Positions 10,388 to 20,057 of a DNA stretch of 64,000 nucleotides are shown here, one piece after another; positions within the stretch are counted from its first letter, which is position 1, and each line of letters opens with the position of its first letter. The DNA is from Azotobacter vinelandii CA (GTDB taxonomy: Bacteria; Pseudomonadota; Gammaproteobacteria; Pseudomonadales; Pseudomonadaceae), in contig NC_021149.1 of assembly GCF_000380335.1 (NCBI RefSeq), positions 4,826,501 through 4,890,500 on the forward strand, given 5' to 3'. The position numbers and the translations under genes were made by a program. The notes under the pieces were generated by a model. That model saw nothing but the letters and a program-made list of their open reading frames with translations, made no database searches and had not been told where the DNA came from.

Positions 10388-11782
10388 ATGAGCGCCGAGA
10401 AAACCAACCAGTCCTGGGGCGGCCGCTTCAGCGAGCCGGTCGACGCCTTCGTCGCCCGCTTCACCGCCTCCGTCGACTTCGACAAGCGCCTTTATCGCCA
10501 CGACATCATGGGCTCCATCGCCCACGCCAGCATGCTGGAGCAGGCCGGCGTGCTGAGCGCCGCCGAGCGCGACGCGATCATCGACGGCCTGAAACAGATC
10601 CAGAGCGAAATCGAGGCCGGACAGTTCGACTGGCGCGTCGATCTGGAAGACGTGCACATGAACATCGAGGCGCGCCTGACCGAACGCATCGGCATCACCG
10701 GCAAGAAGCTGCACACCGGCCGCTCGCGCAACGATCAGGTGGCCACCGACATCCGCCTGTGGCTGCGCGACGAGATCGACACCATCCTCGGCGAGATCAC
10801 CCGCCTGCAGCAGGGCCTGCTGGAGCAGGCCGAGCGTCATGCCGAGGTGATCATGCCCGGCTTCACCCACCTGCAGACCGCCCAGCCGGTGACCTTCGGC
10901 CATCACCTGCTGGCCTGGTTCGAGATGCTCGCGCGCGACCACGAGCGCCTGGTCGACTGCCGCAAGCGGGTCAACCGCATGCCGCTCGGCTCCGCCGCCC
11001 TGGCCGGCACCACCTACCCGATCCAGCGCGAGATCACCTGCCGGCTGCTCGGCTTCGAGGCCGTCGGCGGCAACTCGCTGGACGGCGTGTCGGACCGCGA
11101 TTTCGCCATCGAATTCTGCGCCGCCGCATCGCTCGCCATGATGCACCTGTCGCGCTTCTCCGAAGAGCTGGTGCTGTGGACCTCCGCGCAGTTCAACTTC
11201 ATCGAGCTGCCCGACCGCTTCTGTACCGGCTCCTCGATCATGCCGCAGAAGAAGAACCCGGACGTGCCCGAGCTGGTGCGCGGCAAGTCGGGCCGCGTGT
11301 TCGGCCACCTGACCGGCCTGCTGACCCTGATGAAAGGCCAGCCGCTGGCCTACAACAAGGACAACCAGGAGGACAAGGAGCCGCTGTTCGACGCCGTCGA
11401 TACCCTGCGCGACTCGCTGCGCGCCTTCGCCGACATGGTCCCGGCGATCAAGCCGCGCGTCGAGGCGATGCGCGAGGCGGCCCGCCGCGGTTTTTCCACC
11501 GCCACCGACCTGGCCGACTACCTGGTGCGCAAGGGCCTGCCGTTCCGCGACTGCCACGAGATCGTCGGCCATGCGGTGAAGTATGGCGTGGAGAGCGGCA
11601 AGGACCTGGCCGAGATGAGCCTGGACGAGTTGCGCCGGTTCAGCGACCAGATCAGCGAGGACGTGTTCGCCGTGCTGACCCTGGAAGGCTCGGTCAACGC
11701 CCGCGACCACGTCGGCGGCACCGCCCCGGCCCAGGTGCGCGCCGCCGTGGCCCGCGGCAGGGCCCTGCTGGCCGCGCGCTGA
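10388..11782 (+). CDS. argH: Argininosuccinate lyase
   Basis: A 464-residue enzyme that cleaves argininosuccinate to arginine and fumarate in arginine biosynthesis. It starts [20 protein letters not shown] and carries the fumarase/aspartase signature [16 protein letters not shown] (about 280), plus [13 protein letters not shown] (about 108) and the catalytic His region [14 protein letters not shown]. Full length for the family. The open frame continues upstream into the intergenic region; the ATG at 10388 is the family start. Divergent from algR. Confidence 0.97.
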   Translation: MSAEKTNQSWGGRFSEPVDAFVARFTASVDFDKRLYRHDIMGSIAHASMLEQAGVLSAAERDAIIDGLKQIQSEIEAGQFDWRVDLEDVHMNIEARLTERIGITGKKLHTGRSRNDQVATDIRLWLRDEIDTILGEITRLQQGLLEQAERHAEVIMPGFTHLQTAQPVTFGHHLLAWFEMLARDHERLVDCRKRVNRMPLGSAALAGTTYPIQREITCRLLGFEAVGGNSLDGVSDRDFAIEFCAAASLAMMHLSRFSEELVLWTSAQFNFIELPDRFCTGSSIMPQKKNPDVPELVRGKSGRVFGHLTGLLTLMKGQPLAYNKDNQEDKEPLFDAVDTLRDSLRAFADMVPAIKPRVEAMREAARRGFSTATDLADYLVRKGLPFRDCHEIVGHAVKYGVESGKDLAEMSLDELRRFSDQISEDVFAVLTLEGSVNARDHVGGTAPAQVRAAVARGRALLAAR

Positions 11783-11796
11783 GTCGCGGGCGAGCG

Positions 11797-11819
11797 GCGC
11801 GGGCGGCAATCGCCCGCGC
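11797..11819. terminator. GC-rich hairpin between argH and corA
   Basis: GCGCGGGCG (11797-11805), loop GCAAT, CGCCCGCGC (11811-11819): a perfect 9-bp stem between the convergent argH and corA stops, touching the corA stop codon. No T-run follows in either direction, so termination is inferred from position only. Confidence 0.4.
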
Positions 11820-12793
11820 TACAGCCAGCCCTTGAACTTGAACCAGGCGTAGGACAGCGCGGCGGAACCGATCATCATGCCCAGCGCCAGCGGGTAGCCG
11901 AAATACCACTCCAGCTCCGGCATGTGATGAAAGTTCATGCCGTAGACGGTGCCGACCAGGGTCGGCGGCAGGAACAGCACCGCGGCGATGGAGAACACCT
12001 TGATGATGCTGTTCTGCTCGATGTTGATCAGCCCGAGGGTGGCCTCGAGCAGGAAGCTGCTCTCCCCCGACATCTTCGCCTGGTACTCGCTGAGGGAATG
12101 CACGTCGCGCTCGACGGCCTTCAGCCAGCCCCGGGCCGACTCGTCCAGCCAGCCGTTGCCGGCCTGGCGGACGTAGCTGATCTGCCGGTCGATGCTCAGC
12201 AGGCTCTCGCTCAGCTTGGCCTGCAGGCCGTTGTGCCGTCCGAGCTGCTTGACCACCTTCTGCAGGTCGGTCTTTTCCGGGTGACGCTCGTCCGACTCGC
12301 TGAAGATCGTCCGCGACAGGCTGTTCAGTTGCTTCTGCAACAGCTCCAGCACGTCGGCGATGCGATCGACGATGCTGTCGATCAGCGCCGCGAACAGCAT
12401 CTCGCTGCAGCAGCCCAGTCCCGGGCGGTTCAGGTTCTTGCCGACGAAGGTGCGGAACGCCGACAGCTCGGCGTAGCGCACCGTCACCAGCCACTGGCGG
12501 CCGAGAACGAAGGTCACCTCGGCGATGTCGGGCTGATGCTCGCTGATGCCGCTGACCAGGCTCGCGGTCATGTAAAGGGCGCCGGCGTTCTCGTAGAAGC
12601 GCGAGGAGTCCTCGATCTCCGCCATTTCCTCGGGAGTCGGGATGTCCACCCCGAGCAGCCGCTCGAGGAACAGCTCCTCCTCGCGGCTGGGCTGCAGCAG
12701 GTCGATCCACAGAACGCCCGGCGGCAACGCCTGGAAATCCTCCGCCGGCAGCCGACGCAGGCCGCCGGTGTCGAGCAGGTAATAGGTGATCAT
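11819..12793 (-). CDS. corA: CorA-type magnesium/cobalt transporter
   Basis: A 324-residue protein with a long cytoplasmic N-terminal domain (about 1-260, alpha/beta then long helices) and two C-terminal membrane helices. The CorA signature YGMNFHHMPE sits between the helices (about 290), the loop that forms the pore mouth. Homopentameric Mg2+/Co2+ channel by family knowledge. The ATG at 12793 gives MITYYLLDTGG; the long open frame upstream (to 13168) overlaps the divergent small gene and is not supported by homology. Confidence 0.95.
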   Translation of the reverse strand: MITYYLLDTGGLRRLPAEDFQALPPGVLWIDLLQPSREEELFLERLLGVDIPTPEEMAEIEDSSRFYENAGALYMTASLVSGISEHQPDIAEVTFVLGRQWLVTVRYAELSAFRTFVGKNLNRPGLGCCSEMLFAALIDSIVDRIADVLELLQKQLNSLSRTIFSESDERHPEKTDLQKVVKQLGRHNGLQAKLSESLLSIDRQISYVRQAGNGWLDESARGWLKAVERDVHSLSEYQAKMSGESSFLLEATLGLINIEQNSIIKVFSIAAVLFLPPTLVGTVYGMNFHHMPELEWYFGYPLALGMMIGSAALSYAWFKFKGWL

Positions 12794-13046
12794 GCAACGT
12801 TGTCCTGTTCCGAGGCATGGAGAAAGGCCTGGCGACCGCGACCGGGTACCAGGCGGTATCATGCGGCAGTCGATTCGCGCCACGGCGTCATCGCCATGGG
12901 CGACGAGCGAACCACCGACGCACGCAGGTCGCCTGCCGGCCGACAGTCGACCGGGCGGCGCGTACGTTACACCGAGACCGGCCGTGCCGACGATGGCTGG
13001 CCTCAGCCAACCGGACAGCGGCGCCCCGAGCGCCACGGGAGAACCC

Positions 13047-13331
13047 ATGCGCCAGCCAGCCCAGGAATCGATGGACGACGAAGCCTTCGCCGAGCAGACC
13101 CTGATCGAGGCCATCGAAAACCAGATCGAGGCGGACGACCCGCCGGCCGCCAAGGCCACCCTGAACAAGCTGACCCTGGTCGGCTACGAGCGGGAAGAGA
13201 GCCTTCATCTGATGGCTCTGGTGCTGGCCCACGAGATCGCCGCCATGCTGCGCGAGGACCGGCCCTTCGACGGCGCCTGGTACGAGCGGGCCCTGCGCGC
13301 GCTGCCGGAGCTGCCGGAGGCGGCCGGCTGA
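13047..13331 (+). CDS. Small conserved acidic protein of unknown function
   Basis: A 94-residue protein, Glu/Ala/Leu rich and probably helical (EAFAEQTLIEAIENQIEADD, then ATLNKLTLVGYEREESLHLM). The ATG at 13047 has GGGAGA upstream. It is divergent from corA, as are small conserved hypothetical genes beside corA in pseudomonads. No motif is recognised. Coding use is supported by the strong ribosome site and GC-at-third-position pattern. Possibly cotranscribed with the TIGR02647 gene 65 bp downstream. Confidence 0.75.
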   Translation: MRQPAQESMDDEAFAEQTLIEAIENQIEADDPPAAKATLNKLTLVGYEREESLHLMALVLAHEIAAMLREDRPFDGAWYERALRALPELPEAAG

Positions 13332-13396
13332 CCGGCGCAGCGGCCGCTACACTGGAAAGAACCGCCGTCGCCGACGGCTTACCCGCGGAGTAGCCC

Positions 13397-13639
13397 ATGG
13401 TCTTCACTCAAGCGCTGGTCGCCGAACTGGAAATCCTCGCCCTGTTCAACCTGGGCAATGCCCAGGAAGAAGGCATCAAGGTCCACAACGATGCCGCCCC
13501 GGAGATCGTGGCCGCCGCCCGCCGGCTGCACGACAAGGGCCTGCTCAGCCGACCCGACGGCGGCTACCTGACCAGCCTGGGCCTGGACGCCGCCGAACAG
13601 GCGCAGAACCTGCTGACTATCCTGGCCGGGCCGCGCTGA
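13397..13639 (+). CDS. TIGR02647 family protein
   Basis: An 80-residue protein: MVFTQALVAELEILALFNLG, then KVHNDAAPEIVAAARRLHDKGLLSRPDGGYLTSLG. The second half looks like a small winged-helix or MarR-like wing (helix plus DGGYLT). It matches the TIGR02647 family of short gammaproteobacterial proteins; no function is established. In P. aeruginosa this neighbourhood continues with cyaA and rnk before cyaY; here cyaY follows after 3 bp, convergently. Confidence 0.82.
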   Translation: MVFTQALVAELEILALFNLGNAQEEGIKVHNDAAPEIVAAARRLHDKGLLSRPDGGYLTSLGLDAAEQAQNLLTILAGPR

Positions 13640-13642
13640 CGG

Positions 13643-13975
13643 TCAGAGCTCGGGGAACTCCAGCTCCTCGCCGATCTGCTCGAGGGTGACGCGGGCGAGC
13701 AACTCGCCCAGGGAATCGCCGCTGGCGTCGCAGATCCAGCGGCCTCCGGCTTCGTCGTAGTCGAAGTGGAAACCGCCGGAGCGCGCCGCCAGCCACAACT
13801 GGCGCAGGGGCTCCTGGCGACTGAGGATGAGCTGGCTGCCGTTCTCGAAGCGGACGGACAGAACGCCGGCGGAATTCTCCAGATCGACGTCCAGGTCGCT
13901 GTCTTCGAAAACGTCTTCGACATTCTGCTGCAGGTCGTCGATCAGTTCGTGAAAGCGGGCTTCGGTAAGGCTCAT
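13643..13975 (-). CDS. cyaY: CyaY, frataxin-like iron-binding protein
   Basis: A 110-residue frataxin homologue. [20 protein letters not shown] is followed by an acidic first helix and strand ([20 protein letters not shown]) that forms the iron-binding ridge, then the beta-sheet core [22 protein letters not shown] and [17 protein letters not shown]. CyaY regulates iron-sulfur cluster assembly through IscS. The ATG at 13975 is preferred over the longer frame by family N-termini. Divergent from lptM. Confidence 0.94.
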   Translation of the reverse strand: MSLTEARFHELIDDLQQNVEDVFEDSDLDVDLENSAGVLSVRFENGSQLILSRQEPLRQLWLAARSGGFHFDYDEAGGRWICDASGDSLGELLARVTLEQIGEELEFPEL

Positions 13976-14145
13976 GCTGGTTCCCTGTCGGAATGATGAT
14001 GCTCGAGGCGGCAACGATAGCCGATTCGCGCAGCGGCGGGGATGGCGGCGCTCCGCAGAGCCCGTCCGGCGGGGCTTCGCGCATAGGCAAGGGGCCGGGG
14101 GGCCGGTATACTTCGGCGCACTATGCGTTCACAAGGATTTCCGTC

Positions 14146-14280
14146 ATGAAGCGCCTGCTGCTCCCGCTTCTCGCGCTGGCCGTGCTCGCCGCGCCCCTGG
14201 CCGGCTGTGGTCAGAAGGGCCCGCTCTACCTTCCTGACGACAAGAAAGCCGGCCACCGCAAAGACCGTTTCGAATTCTAG
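14146..14280 (+). CDS. lptM: LptM/LppL small lipoprotein
   Basis: A 44-residue lipoprotein: positive start MKRLLLPLL, hydrophobic core, lipobox LAGC (Cys at 21), then [11 protein letters not shown]. The CGQKGPLY motif defines the YifL/LptM (LppL) family. In E. coli LptM helps oxidative maturation of LptD in the outer-membrane LPS translocon. AAGGA precedes the ATG. It lies 51 bp upstream of lysA, the conserved lppL-lysA-dapF order. Confidence 0.93.
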   Translation: MKRLLLPLLALAVLAAPLAGCGQKGPLYLPDDKKAGHRKDRFEF

Positions 14281-14331
14281 GAAGCTGCCCGGCCGCCACG
14301 CCGCCGGACAGTTTCCTCCCAGGAGGCCCCC

Positions 14332-15579
14332 ATGGAACCCTTCATCTACCGCGACGGCACGCTGTTCGCGGAAGGCGTGGCGCTGTCCGCCATTGCCGCA
14401 CGCTTCGGCACCCCCACCTACGTCTATTCCCGCGCCCATATCGAGGAGCGCTACCGCGCCTATGCCGATGCCCTGGCCGGCATGCCGCACCTGGTTTGCT
14501 TCGCGGTCAAGGCCAACTCCAACCTCGCCGTGCTGAACCTCCTGGCGCGCCTCGGCGCCGGCTTCGACATCGTCTCCCGCGGCGAGCTGGAACGCGTGCT
14601 GGCCGCCGGCGGCGACCCGGCCAGGGTGGTGTTCTCCGGGGTCGGCAAGACCCGCGAGGACATGCGTCGCGCCCTGGAGGTCGGCGTGCACTGCTTCAAC
14701 GTCGAGTCCGACGTGGAGCTGGAGCGCCTGCAGGAGGTCGCCGCCGAACTCGGCGTGAAGGCGCCGGTGTCGCTGCGCGTCAATCCGGACGTGGATGCCC
14801 AGACCCATCCCTACATTTCCACCGGACTCAAGGAAAACAAATTCGGCATCGACATCGAGCAGGCCGAGGAGGTCTATGCCCGCGCCGCCGAGCTGCCCAA
14901 CCTGGAAGTGCTCGGCATCGATTGCCATATCGGCTCGCAACTGACCACCCTCTCGCCCTTCCTCGACACCCTGGACCGCCTGCTGCTGCTGGTCGACCGC
15001 CTGGCCGCGCGCGGTATCGTCATCCGCCATCTGGACCTCGGCGGCGGCCTCGGCGTGCGCTACCGCGACGAGCAGCCGCCGGCGCCCGGCGACTACATCG
15101 CCGCGGTGCGCGAACGCATCGAAGGCCGCGCGCTGGCCCTGGTGTTCGAGCCCGGTCGCTCGATCGTCGCCAACGCCGGCGTGCTGCTGACCCGCGTGGA
15201 ATACCTCAAGCACACCGAGCACAAGGACTTCGCGGTGATCGACGCGGCGATGAACGACCTGATCCGCCCGGCCCTCTACCAGGCCTGGATGGATGTGGTT
15301 CCGGTCACCCCCCACGGCGGCGAGGTCTGCAGCTACGACTTGGTCGGACCGGTCTGCGAGACCGGCGACTTCCTCGCCAAGGACCGCGAGCTGGCCCTGG
15401 TCGAGGGCGATCTGCTGGCCGTGCGCTCGGCCGGTGCCTACGGCTTCGTCATGAGTTCCAACTACAACACCCGCGGCCGTGCCGCCGAGGTGCTGGTGGA
15501 CGGCGAGCGGATGCATCTGATTCGCCGCCGCGAAACCATCGAGGATCTCTATGCCGGCGAAAGCCTGCTGCCCAACTGA
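14332..15579 (+). CDS. lysA: Diaminopimelate decarboxylase
   Basis: A 415-residue PLP enzyme (fold type III) that makes L-lysine from meso-diaminopimelate. The PLP lysine is K60 in [10 protein letters not shown]. Further landmarks are [14 protein letters not shown] (about 80), HIGSQLT (about 200), the glycine-rich phosphate loop [10 protein letters not shown] (about 238), [11 protein letters not shown] (about 276) and the C-terminal [13 protein letters not shown]. Full length. A good AGGAGG site precedes the ATG. Confidence 0.97.
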   Translation: MEPFIYRDGTLFAEGVALSAIAARFGTPTYVYSRAHIEERYRAYADALAGMPHLVCFAVKANSNLAVLNLLARLGAGFDIVSRGELERVLAAGGDPARVVFSGVGKTREDMRRALEVGVHCFNVESDVELERLQEVAAELGVKAPVSLRVNPDVDAQTHPYISTGLKENKFGIDIEQAEEVYARAAELPNLEVLGIDCHIGSQLTTLSPFLDTLDRLLLLVDRLAARGIVIRHLDLGGGLGVRYRDEQPPAPGDYIAAVRERIEGRALALVFEPGRSIVANAGVLLTRVEYLKHTEHKDFAVIDAAMNDLIRPALYQAWMDVVPVTPHGGEVCSYDLVGPVCETGDFLAKDRELALVEGDLLAVRSAGAYGFVMSSNYNTRGRAAEVLVDGERMHLIRRRETIEDLYAGESLLPN

Positions 15580-15592
15580 CACGGAGGCAGGC

Positions 15593-16423
15593 ATGCTGCT
15601 GCGTTTCACCAAGATGCACGGCCTCGGCAACGACTTCATGGTCATAGACCTGGTCACCCAGCACGCGCACATCCAGCCCAAGCACGCCAAGCAGTGGGGC
15701 GACCGCCATACCGGCATCGGCTTCGACCAGTTGCTGATCGTCGAACCGCCGAGCCGGCCGGATGTGGACTTCCGCTACCGTATCTTCAACGCCGACGGCT
15801 CGGAGGTGGAACAGTGCGGCAACGGCGCGCGCTGCTTCGCCCGCTTCGTGCTCGACAAGCGCCTGACGGTGAAGAAGCGCATTCGCGTGGAAACCAGGAG
15901 CGGCGTCATCGAACTGGACGTCCGCCCGGACGGCCAGGTCTGCGTCGACATGGGCCCGCCACGCCTCGAACCGAGGGAAATCCCCTTCCAGGCGGAGAAC
16001 GCCGCCCTCGACTACCAGGTCGAAGTCGATGGCTGCGAGGTCGAACTCGCCGCGCTGTCCATGGGCAATCCCCATGCGGTGCTGCGCGTGGAGAACGTCG
16101 AAAGCGCACCGGTGCACGAGTTGGGGCCTAAACTGGAGCATCATCCGCGCTTTCCGCAGCGGGTCAACGTCGGTTTCCTCCAGGTCGTCGACCGCCAGCA
16201 CGCCAGGTTGCGCGTCTGGGAGCGTGGCGCCGGCGAAACCCAGGCCTGCGGCACCGGTGCCTGTGCGGCGGCGGTAGCGGCGATCCGTCAGGGCTGGATG
16301 GACTCGCCGGTGCTGGTCGACCTGCCCGGTGGCCGGCTGTCCATCGCCTGGGCCGGCCCGGATCAGTCGGTCATGATGACCGGCCCGGCGGTGCGCGTAT
16401 ACGAAGGCCAGGTACGTCTATGA
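15593..16423 (+). CDS. dapF: Diaminopimelate epimerase
   Basis: A 276-residue enzyme interconverting LL- and meso-diaminopimelate for lysine and peptidoglycan. The two catalytic cysteines are present: C75 in [10 protein letters not shown] and the second in [15 protein letters not shown] (about 219). The N-terminal [15 protein letters not shown] is canonical. The ATG at 15593 follows GGAGG and begins 13 bp after lysA, so the two genes are cotranscribed. Confidence 0.97.
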   Translation: MLLRFTKMHGLGNDFMVIDLVTQHAHIQPKHAKQWGDRHTGIGFDQLLIVEPPSRPDVDFRYRIFNADGSEVEQCGNGARCFARFVLDKRLTVKKRIRVETRSGVIELDVRPDGQVCVDMGPPRLEPREIPFQAENAALDYQVEVDGCEVELAALSMGNPHAVLRVENVESAPVHELGPKLEHHPRFPQRVNVGFLQVVDRQHARLRVWERGAGETQACGTGACAAAVAAIRQGWMDSPVLVDLPGGRLSIAWAGPDQSVMMTGPAVRVYEGQVRL

Positions 16424-16436
16424 GGATGTAGCAAAA

Positions 16437-17132
16437 ATGAGTGAGCCGCTCCAAGAGCCCGTCGACGCCACGGCCGTCGCAGAATTCCTGCGCCGGAATC
16501 CGCGGTTCTTCCAGGGACGGGAAGAACTGCTGGCGGAAATGCAGGTCCCCCATCCGAGCGGCGCGGCGGTATCGCTGGTGGAGCGCCAGTTGGGACTGCT
16601 GCGCGAACGCAACCACGAGTTGCGGGAACGCCTGGGACAGTTGATGGACGTGGCCCGCGACAACGACCGCCTGTTCGAGAAGACCCGGCGCCTGGTGCTC
16701 GACCTGCTCGACGCGACCAACCTGGAGGAAGCGGTCGGCCTGGTCGAGGACGGCCTGCGCCACGAATTCCAGATCCCCTTCGTCGGGCTGATCCTGTTCG
16801 GCGAGAACGCCAGCCCGGCCGGCCGCTGGGTCGATACCGAGGACGCCCTGCAGACCATCGGCGGCCTGCTGGCCTGCGGCAAGCCGATGTGCGGCGTGCT
16901 GCGCAGCCACGAACTGGGCTTCCTGTTCGGCGAGGAACGTCGCCCGCAGATCGGCTCGGCCGCCGTGGCTGCCCTCGACCACCAAGGCCTGCACGGCGTG
17001 CTGGCGGTCGGCAGTCCCGATCCGCAGCACTACAAGAGCAGCCTCGGCACCCTCTTCCTCGGCTACATCGCCGACGTCCTCGCCCGGCTGCTGCCGCGCC
17101 TGGCCAACAGCCCGCTGCGCCCGGTCCGTTAG
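16437..17132 (+). CDS. DUF484 family protein (GAF-like)
   Basis: A 231-residue cytoplasmic protein. An N-terminal helical part has FLRRNPRFFQGREELLAEM, the DUF484 hallmark, then a coiled coil (SLVERQLGLLRERNHELRER), then a GAF-like alpha/beta domain (about 85-220) with GVLRSHELGFLFGEE and GLHGVLAVGSPDPQHY. It is always found between dapF and xerC in gammaproteobacteria (E. coli YigA). Function is not established. It starts 14 bp after dapF and ends 3 bp before xerC. Confidence 0.93.
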   Translation: MSEPLQEPVDATAVAEFLRRNPRFFQGREELLAEMQVPHPSGAAVSLVERQLGLLRERNHELRERLGQLMDVARDNDRLFEKTRRLVLDLLDATNLEEAVGLVEDGLRHEFQIPFVGLILFGENASPAGRWVDTEDALQTIGGLLACGKPMCGVLRSHELGFLFGEERRPQIGSAAVAALDHQGLHGVLAVGSPDPQHYKSSLGTLFLGYIADVLARLLPRLANSPLRPVR

Positions 17133-17135
17133 GGC

Positions 17136-18035
17136 ATGCAGGCCGATCTCGACGCCTTCCTCGACCACCTGCGCAACGAGCGCCAGGTGTCGCAGCATAC
17201 CCTCGACGGTTACCGCCGCGACCTCGCCAAGGTTCACGCCCATTGCGAACGGGAAGGACTGGACGCCTGGAGCGCGCTGGACGCCGGCCGTCTGCGCCGG
17301 CTGATCGCCAGGCTGCACCTGCAGGGTCACTCCAGCCGCAGTCTGGCGCGCCTGCTCTCGGCGCTGCGCGGCTTCTACCGCTACCTGCTGCGCGAGGGCC
17401 GCTGCCGGCACGATCCCGCCGCCGGCCTGAGTCCGCCCAAGGGCGAGCGCCGGCTGCCGCGCACCCTGGACGCCGACCGCACCCAGCAATTGCTCGACGG
17501 CGCCGTCGAGGACGACTTCATCGCCCGCCGCGACCAGGCCATGCTCGAACTCTTCTACTCTTCCGGCCTGCGCCTTTCGGAACTGGTCGGCCTGGACTTG
17601 GATCGCCTCGACCTGGCCGCCGGCCTGGTGCGGGTGCACGGCAAGGGCAACAAGGCCCGCGACCTGCCGATCGGCAGCAAGGCGCGCGAGGCGCTGCGGG
17701 CCTGGCTGTCCTTGCGGGCACAGGCGCGTCCGGCCGACGGCGCCCTGTTCGTCGGCCGCACGGGGCGCCGCCTGACCCCGCGCGCCGTACAGTTGCGGGT
17801 ACGCCAGGCCGGCGTGCGCGAACTCGGCCAGCATCTGCATCCGCACATGCTGCGCCACAGCTTCGCCAGCCATCTGCTGGAGTCCTCCCAGGACCTGCGC
17901 GCCGTGCAGGAACTGCTCGGCCATGCCGATATCGCCACTACCCAGATCTATACCCATCTCGATTTCCAGCACCTGGCGGCGGTCTACGACCAGGCCCATC
18001 CGCGGGCGCGCCGTCGCAAGGACGACACCTCATGA
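17136..18035 (+). CDS. xerC: Tyrosine recombinase XerC
   Basis: A 299-residue site-specific recombinase that resolves chromosome dimers at dif with XerD. The SAM-like N-terminal domain (1-95) contains [13 protein letters not shown]. The catalytic domain has the first Arg in SSGLRLSEL, Lys in [15 protein letters not shown]-x-L-R in [12 protein letters not shown], the second His in LLGHADI and the nucleophile Tyr in TTQIYTHLD. All catalytic residues are present. It is a housekeeping recombinase in the dapF-DUF484 operon, not an integron or phage integrase. Confidence 0.96.
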   Translation: MQADLDAFLDHLRNERQVSQHTLDGYRRDLAKVHAHCEREGLDAWSALDAGRLRRLIARLHLQGHSSRSLARLLSALRGFYRYLLREGRCRHDPAAGLSPPKGERRLPRTLDADRTQQLLDGAVEDDFIARRDQAMLELFYSSGLRLSELVGLDLDRLDLAAGLVRVHGKGNKARDLPIGSKAREALRAWLSLRAQARPADGALFVGRTGRRLTPRAVQLRVRQAGVRELGQHLHPHMLRHSFASHLLESSQDLRAVQELLGHADIATTQIYTHLDFQHLAAVYDQAHPRARRRKDDTS

Positions 18036-18733
18036 GCATCCGCCTGATCACCTTCGACCTCGACGACACCCTGTGGAACCTCGCCCCGGTCATCGAAAGC
18101 GCCGAAGCCGAACTGCGCGACTGGCTGGGCCGCCATGCGCCGCTGCTCGGCGCGGTACCGGTCGAACACCTGCAGCCGATCCGCGCCCGCCTGGTCGAAG
18201 GCGACCCGTCGCTCAAGCACCGCATCAGCGAACTGCGCCGCCGCGTGCTTTCGCATGCCCTGGAAGAGGCCGGCTATCCCGCGCCCGAAGCCCGCGAACT
18301 GGCCGGACTGGCCTTCGAGACCTTCCTCGCCGCGCGCCACCGCATCGAGTTCTTCCCCGAGACGCGGCCGACCCTGGCAATCCTCGCCGACCGCTACCGC
18401 CTCGGCGTGCTGACCAACGGCAATGCCGATGTGCGCCGGCTGGGCCTGGCCGACTATTTCCACTTCATCCTCTGCGCCGAGGATCTGGGCATCGGCAAGC
18501 CCGACCCGCAGCCCTTCCATGAGGCCCTGCGGCGCGGCGGAGCGAGTGCCGAAGAAACGGTGCACATCGGCGATCATCCCGACGACGACATCCAGGGCGC
18601 CCAGCGCGCCGGTCTGCGCGCGATCTGGTATAACCCCGGCGGCAAGCCCTGGAGCCACGCGGGAACACCGGATGCGCAGATCGCCAGCCTGGCGGAGCTG
18701 CCGGCGCTGCTCGGCCGCTGGCAGGCCGGCTGA
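18032..18733 (+). CDS. HAD-superfamily phosphatase (YigB type)
   Basis: A 233-residue HAD hydrolase. Motif I is FDLDDTLWN (Asp nucleophile), motif II is LGVLTNGN (Thr), motif III is the Lys in [10 protein letters not shown] and motif IV is [14 protein letters not shown] helical cap lies between motifs I and II. It matches YigB, an FMN and sugar-phosphate phosphatase encoded next to xerC in E. coli. Its ATG overlaps the xerC stop (ATGA). Confidence 0.92.
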   Translation: MSIRLITFDLDDTLWNLAPVIESAEAELRDWLGRHAPLLGAVPVEHLQPIRARLVEGDPSLKHRISELRRRVLSHALEEAGYPAPEARELAGLAFETFLAARHRIEFFPETRPTLAILADRYRLGVLTNGNADVRRLGLADYFHFILCAEDLGIGKPDPQPFHEALRRGGASAEETVHIGDHPDDDIQGAQRAGLRAIWYNPGGKPWSHAGTPDAQIASLAELPALLGRWQAG

Positions 18734-18739
18734 CGGCCC

Positions 18740-19546
18740 GTGCCCGGGCCCACTCCCAACGTGTTCCGCGCCTGGGCTGTGCCCAGCCGTTACCGCCTGC
18801 TGCCAGCGGCTCTGGTGCTGGTCGCCGGCAGCCTCGCCGGGGGCATCCAGCCCGTCGGCCTGCTCGTCGGCATCCCGTTCGCCGCCTGGGTGCTCCAGGC
18901 CCGGCAGCATCTGGCGCAGGGTCCCTGGCTCGCCGGCACGCTGCTCGCCGGCCTGGCCCTGGCCGCCCACCTGCTGCCCGGCTTCACACCGCTGTGGCTC
19001 GCCGAACCCCGTCGATTCAGCCCCGATGCGCCGCCCTACGGCGTGCGCCTGTCATGGGACAAACTGCTGCTCGGCGCCACCCTGCTCGGCTGGTGGTGGA
19101 CGGAGTCCGCCGGGCGTTACCGCGCCGGGACGCAAGCGAGCCGAGCCTGGATCTGTACCCTGGCGACGCTGCTCGGCGTACCGGCTTTGGCCCTGGCCAT
19201 CGGCCTGGTGGCCTGGCAGCCGAAATGGCCCGCCGAGCTGCCGGTCTGGCTGGCGGTGAACCTCGGCGTGACGGTACCGACCGAGGAACTGCTGTTCCGC
19301 GGTCTGCTGCAGGGCGCGCTGGTACGGCGTTTCGGCCCGGCCCGGGGCATCGCGCTGGGCGCCGTCCTCTTCGGCCTGGCCCATGCGCCCTTCGGTCTGC
19401 CGTTCGCCCTGCTCGCCGGCGTGGCCGGGCTCGGCTACGGTGGGGTCATGCAGTGCTCCGGACGGCTCGGTGCGGCCGTGCTGCTGCACGGAGCGGTCAA
19501 CCTGCTGCACGTCCTGCTGCTCAGCTACCCATTGCGCCTGGACTGA
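18740..19546 (+). CDS. CPBP-family intramembrane metalloprotease
   Basis: A 268-residue protein with about eight hydrophobic segments. It has the three CPBP (Abi) motifs: EELLFRG (about 181), FGLAHAPFG (about 212) and HGAVN (about 252), whose Glu and His residues coordinate the metal, as in Rce1-type proteases. The start is a GTG six bases after the HAD stop; no earlier in-frame start is plausible. Bacterial members have been linked to peptide maturation and bacteriocin self-immunity; the substrate here is unknown. Confidence 0.85.
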   Translation: MPGPTPNVFRAWAVPSRYRLLPAALVLVAGSLAGGIQPVGLLVGIPFAAWVLQARQHLAQGPWLAGTLLAGLALAAHLLPGFTPLWLAEPRRFSPDAPPYGVRLSWDKLLLGATLLGWWWTESAGRYRAGTQASRAWICTLATLLGVPALALAIGLVAWQPKWPAELPVWLAVNLGVTVPTEELLFRGLLQGALVRRFGPARGIALGAVLFGLAHAPFGLPFALLAGVAGLGYGGVMQCSGRLGAAVLLHGAVNLLHVLLLSYPLRLD

Positions 19547-19552
19547 GGACAT

Positions 19553-19587
19553 GAAAAAGGCGGCCGGGGATTGCTCCCGGGCCGCCC
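19553..19587 (-). terminator. Rho-independent terminator of sutA
   Basis: Read on the minus strand, a GC-rich hairpin (GGCGGCC and CCGG pairing with its complement, one bulge, loop around AGCAAT) is followed directly by TTTTT at 19554-19558. It lies 26 bp past the sutA stop and just after the CPBP stop, so it may also slow transcription arriving from the other side. Confidence 0.75.
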
Positions 19588-19612
19588 TTGCGCCACCAAC
19601 CGGCCGAGAGGC

Positions 19613-19933
19613 TCAGATGGGGCGACTGCCATACTTGTTGTCGGGCTTCTTCGGTGGGTCGGCGACCACGTTCGGCTCGACCTCCTGCACCTTGCCGCCA
19701 CGTGCCAGGAATTCCTCCATGGCCCTCGCCAGCGCTTCGCGGTCCTTCTGCTTGGCCTCGATGCTGGGCATTTCCTCGGCTTCCGGCGCATTCTTGGACT
19801 TCTTGCCGGAAGCCGCCACTCGATCGCTACCGTCGTCCTCCTCGCCAGCCGCTTCGTCGGCGGCACTCAGCTCTTCGCCTTCGTCCTCCTCTCCCGCCTC
19901 CAGCTCTTCCTGTTCCAGTTCTTCATCGCTCAT
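19613..19933 (-). CDS. sutA: SutA, RNA polymerase-binding slow-growth regulator
   Basis: A 106-residue, very acidic protein. The N-terminal third is almost all Glu/Asp/Ala (DEELEQEELEAGEEDEGEEL), followed by a helix (EAKQKDREALARAMEEFLAR) and the invariant C-terminus PNVVADPPKKPDNKYGSRPI. This matches P. aeruginosa SutA, which binds RNA polymerase and the housekeeping holoenzyme and raises transcription of rRNA and other genes during slow growth. It lies in the same place relative to yjbQ and amtB as in P. aeruginosa. The ATG at 19933 is preferred over a GTG four codons upstream. Confidence 0.93.
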   Translation of the reverse strand: MSDEELEQEELEAGEEDEGEELSAADEAAGEEDDGSDRVAASGKKSKNAPEAEEMPSIEAKQKDREALARAMEEFLARGGKVQEVEPNVVADPPKKPDNKYGSRPI

Positions 19934-20057
19934 GTTCGACCTCACGACTTGGGTACAGCATGTTGGTTATAGTCCCGCCAGCGATCGCCTGGACCCTGGC
20001 CCACGGACGTTGCAAATCTGATGGGCGATCCCTGCTCTGAGAGCCCCGCCGAAAAAA

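Noticed and set aside
10178-11809. 543-codon minus-strand frame antisense to argH
   Set aside because: ArgH is unmistakable on the plus strand; the antisense frame is a compositional shadow.
13972-15717. 581-codon minus-strand frame antisense to lysA
   Set aside because: LysA carries its PLP site and signature motifs; the antisense frame has His/Gln/Gly-rich low-complexity content.
17136-18035. Tyrosine recombinase suggesting a mobile element
   Set aside because: It is XerC by neighbours (dapF, DUF484, HAD), length and motifs; there are no attachment repeats or cargo.
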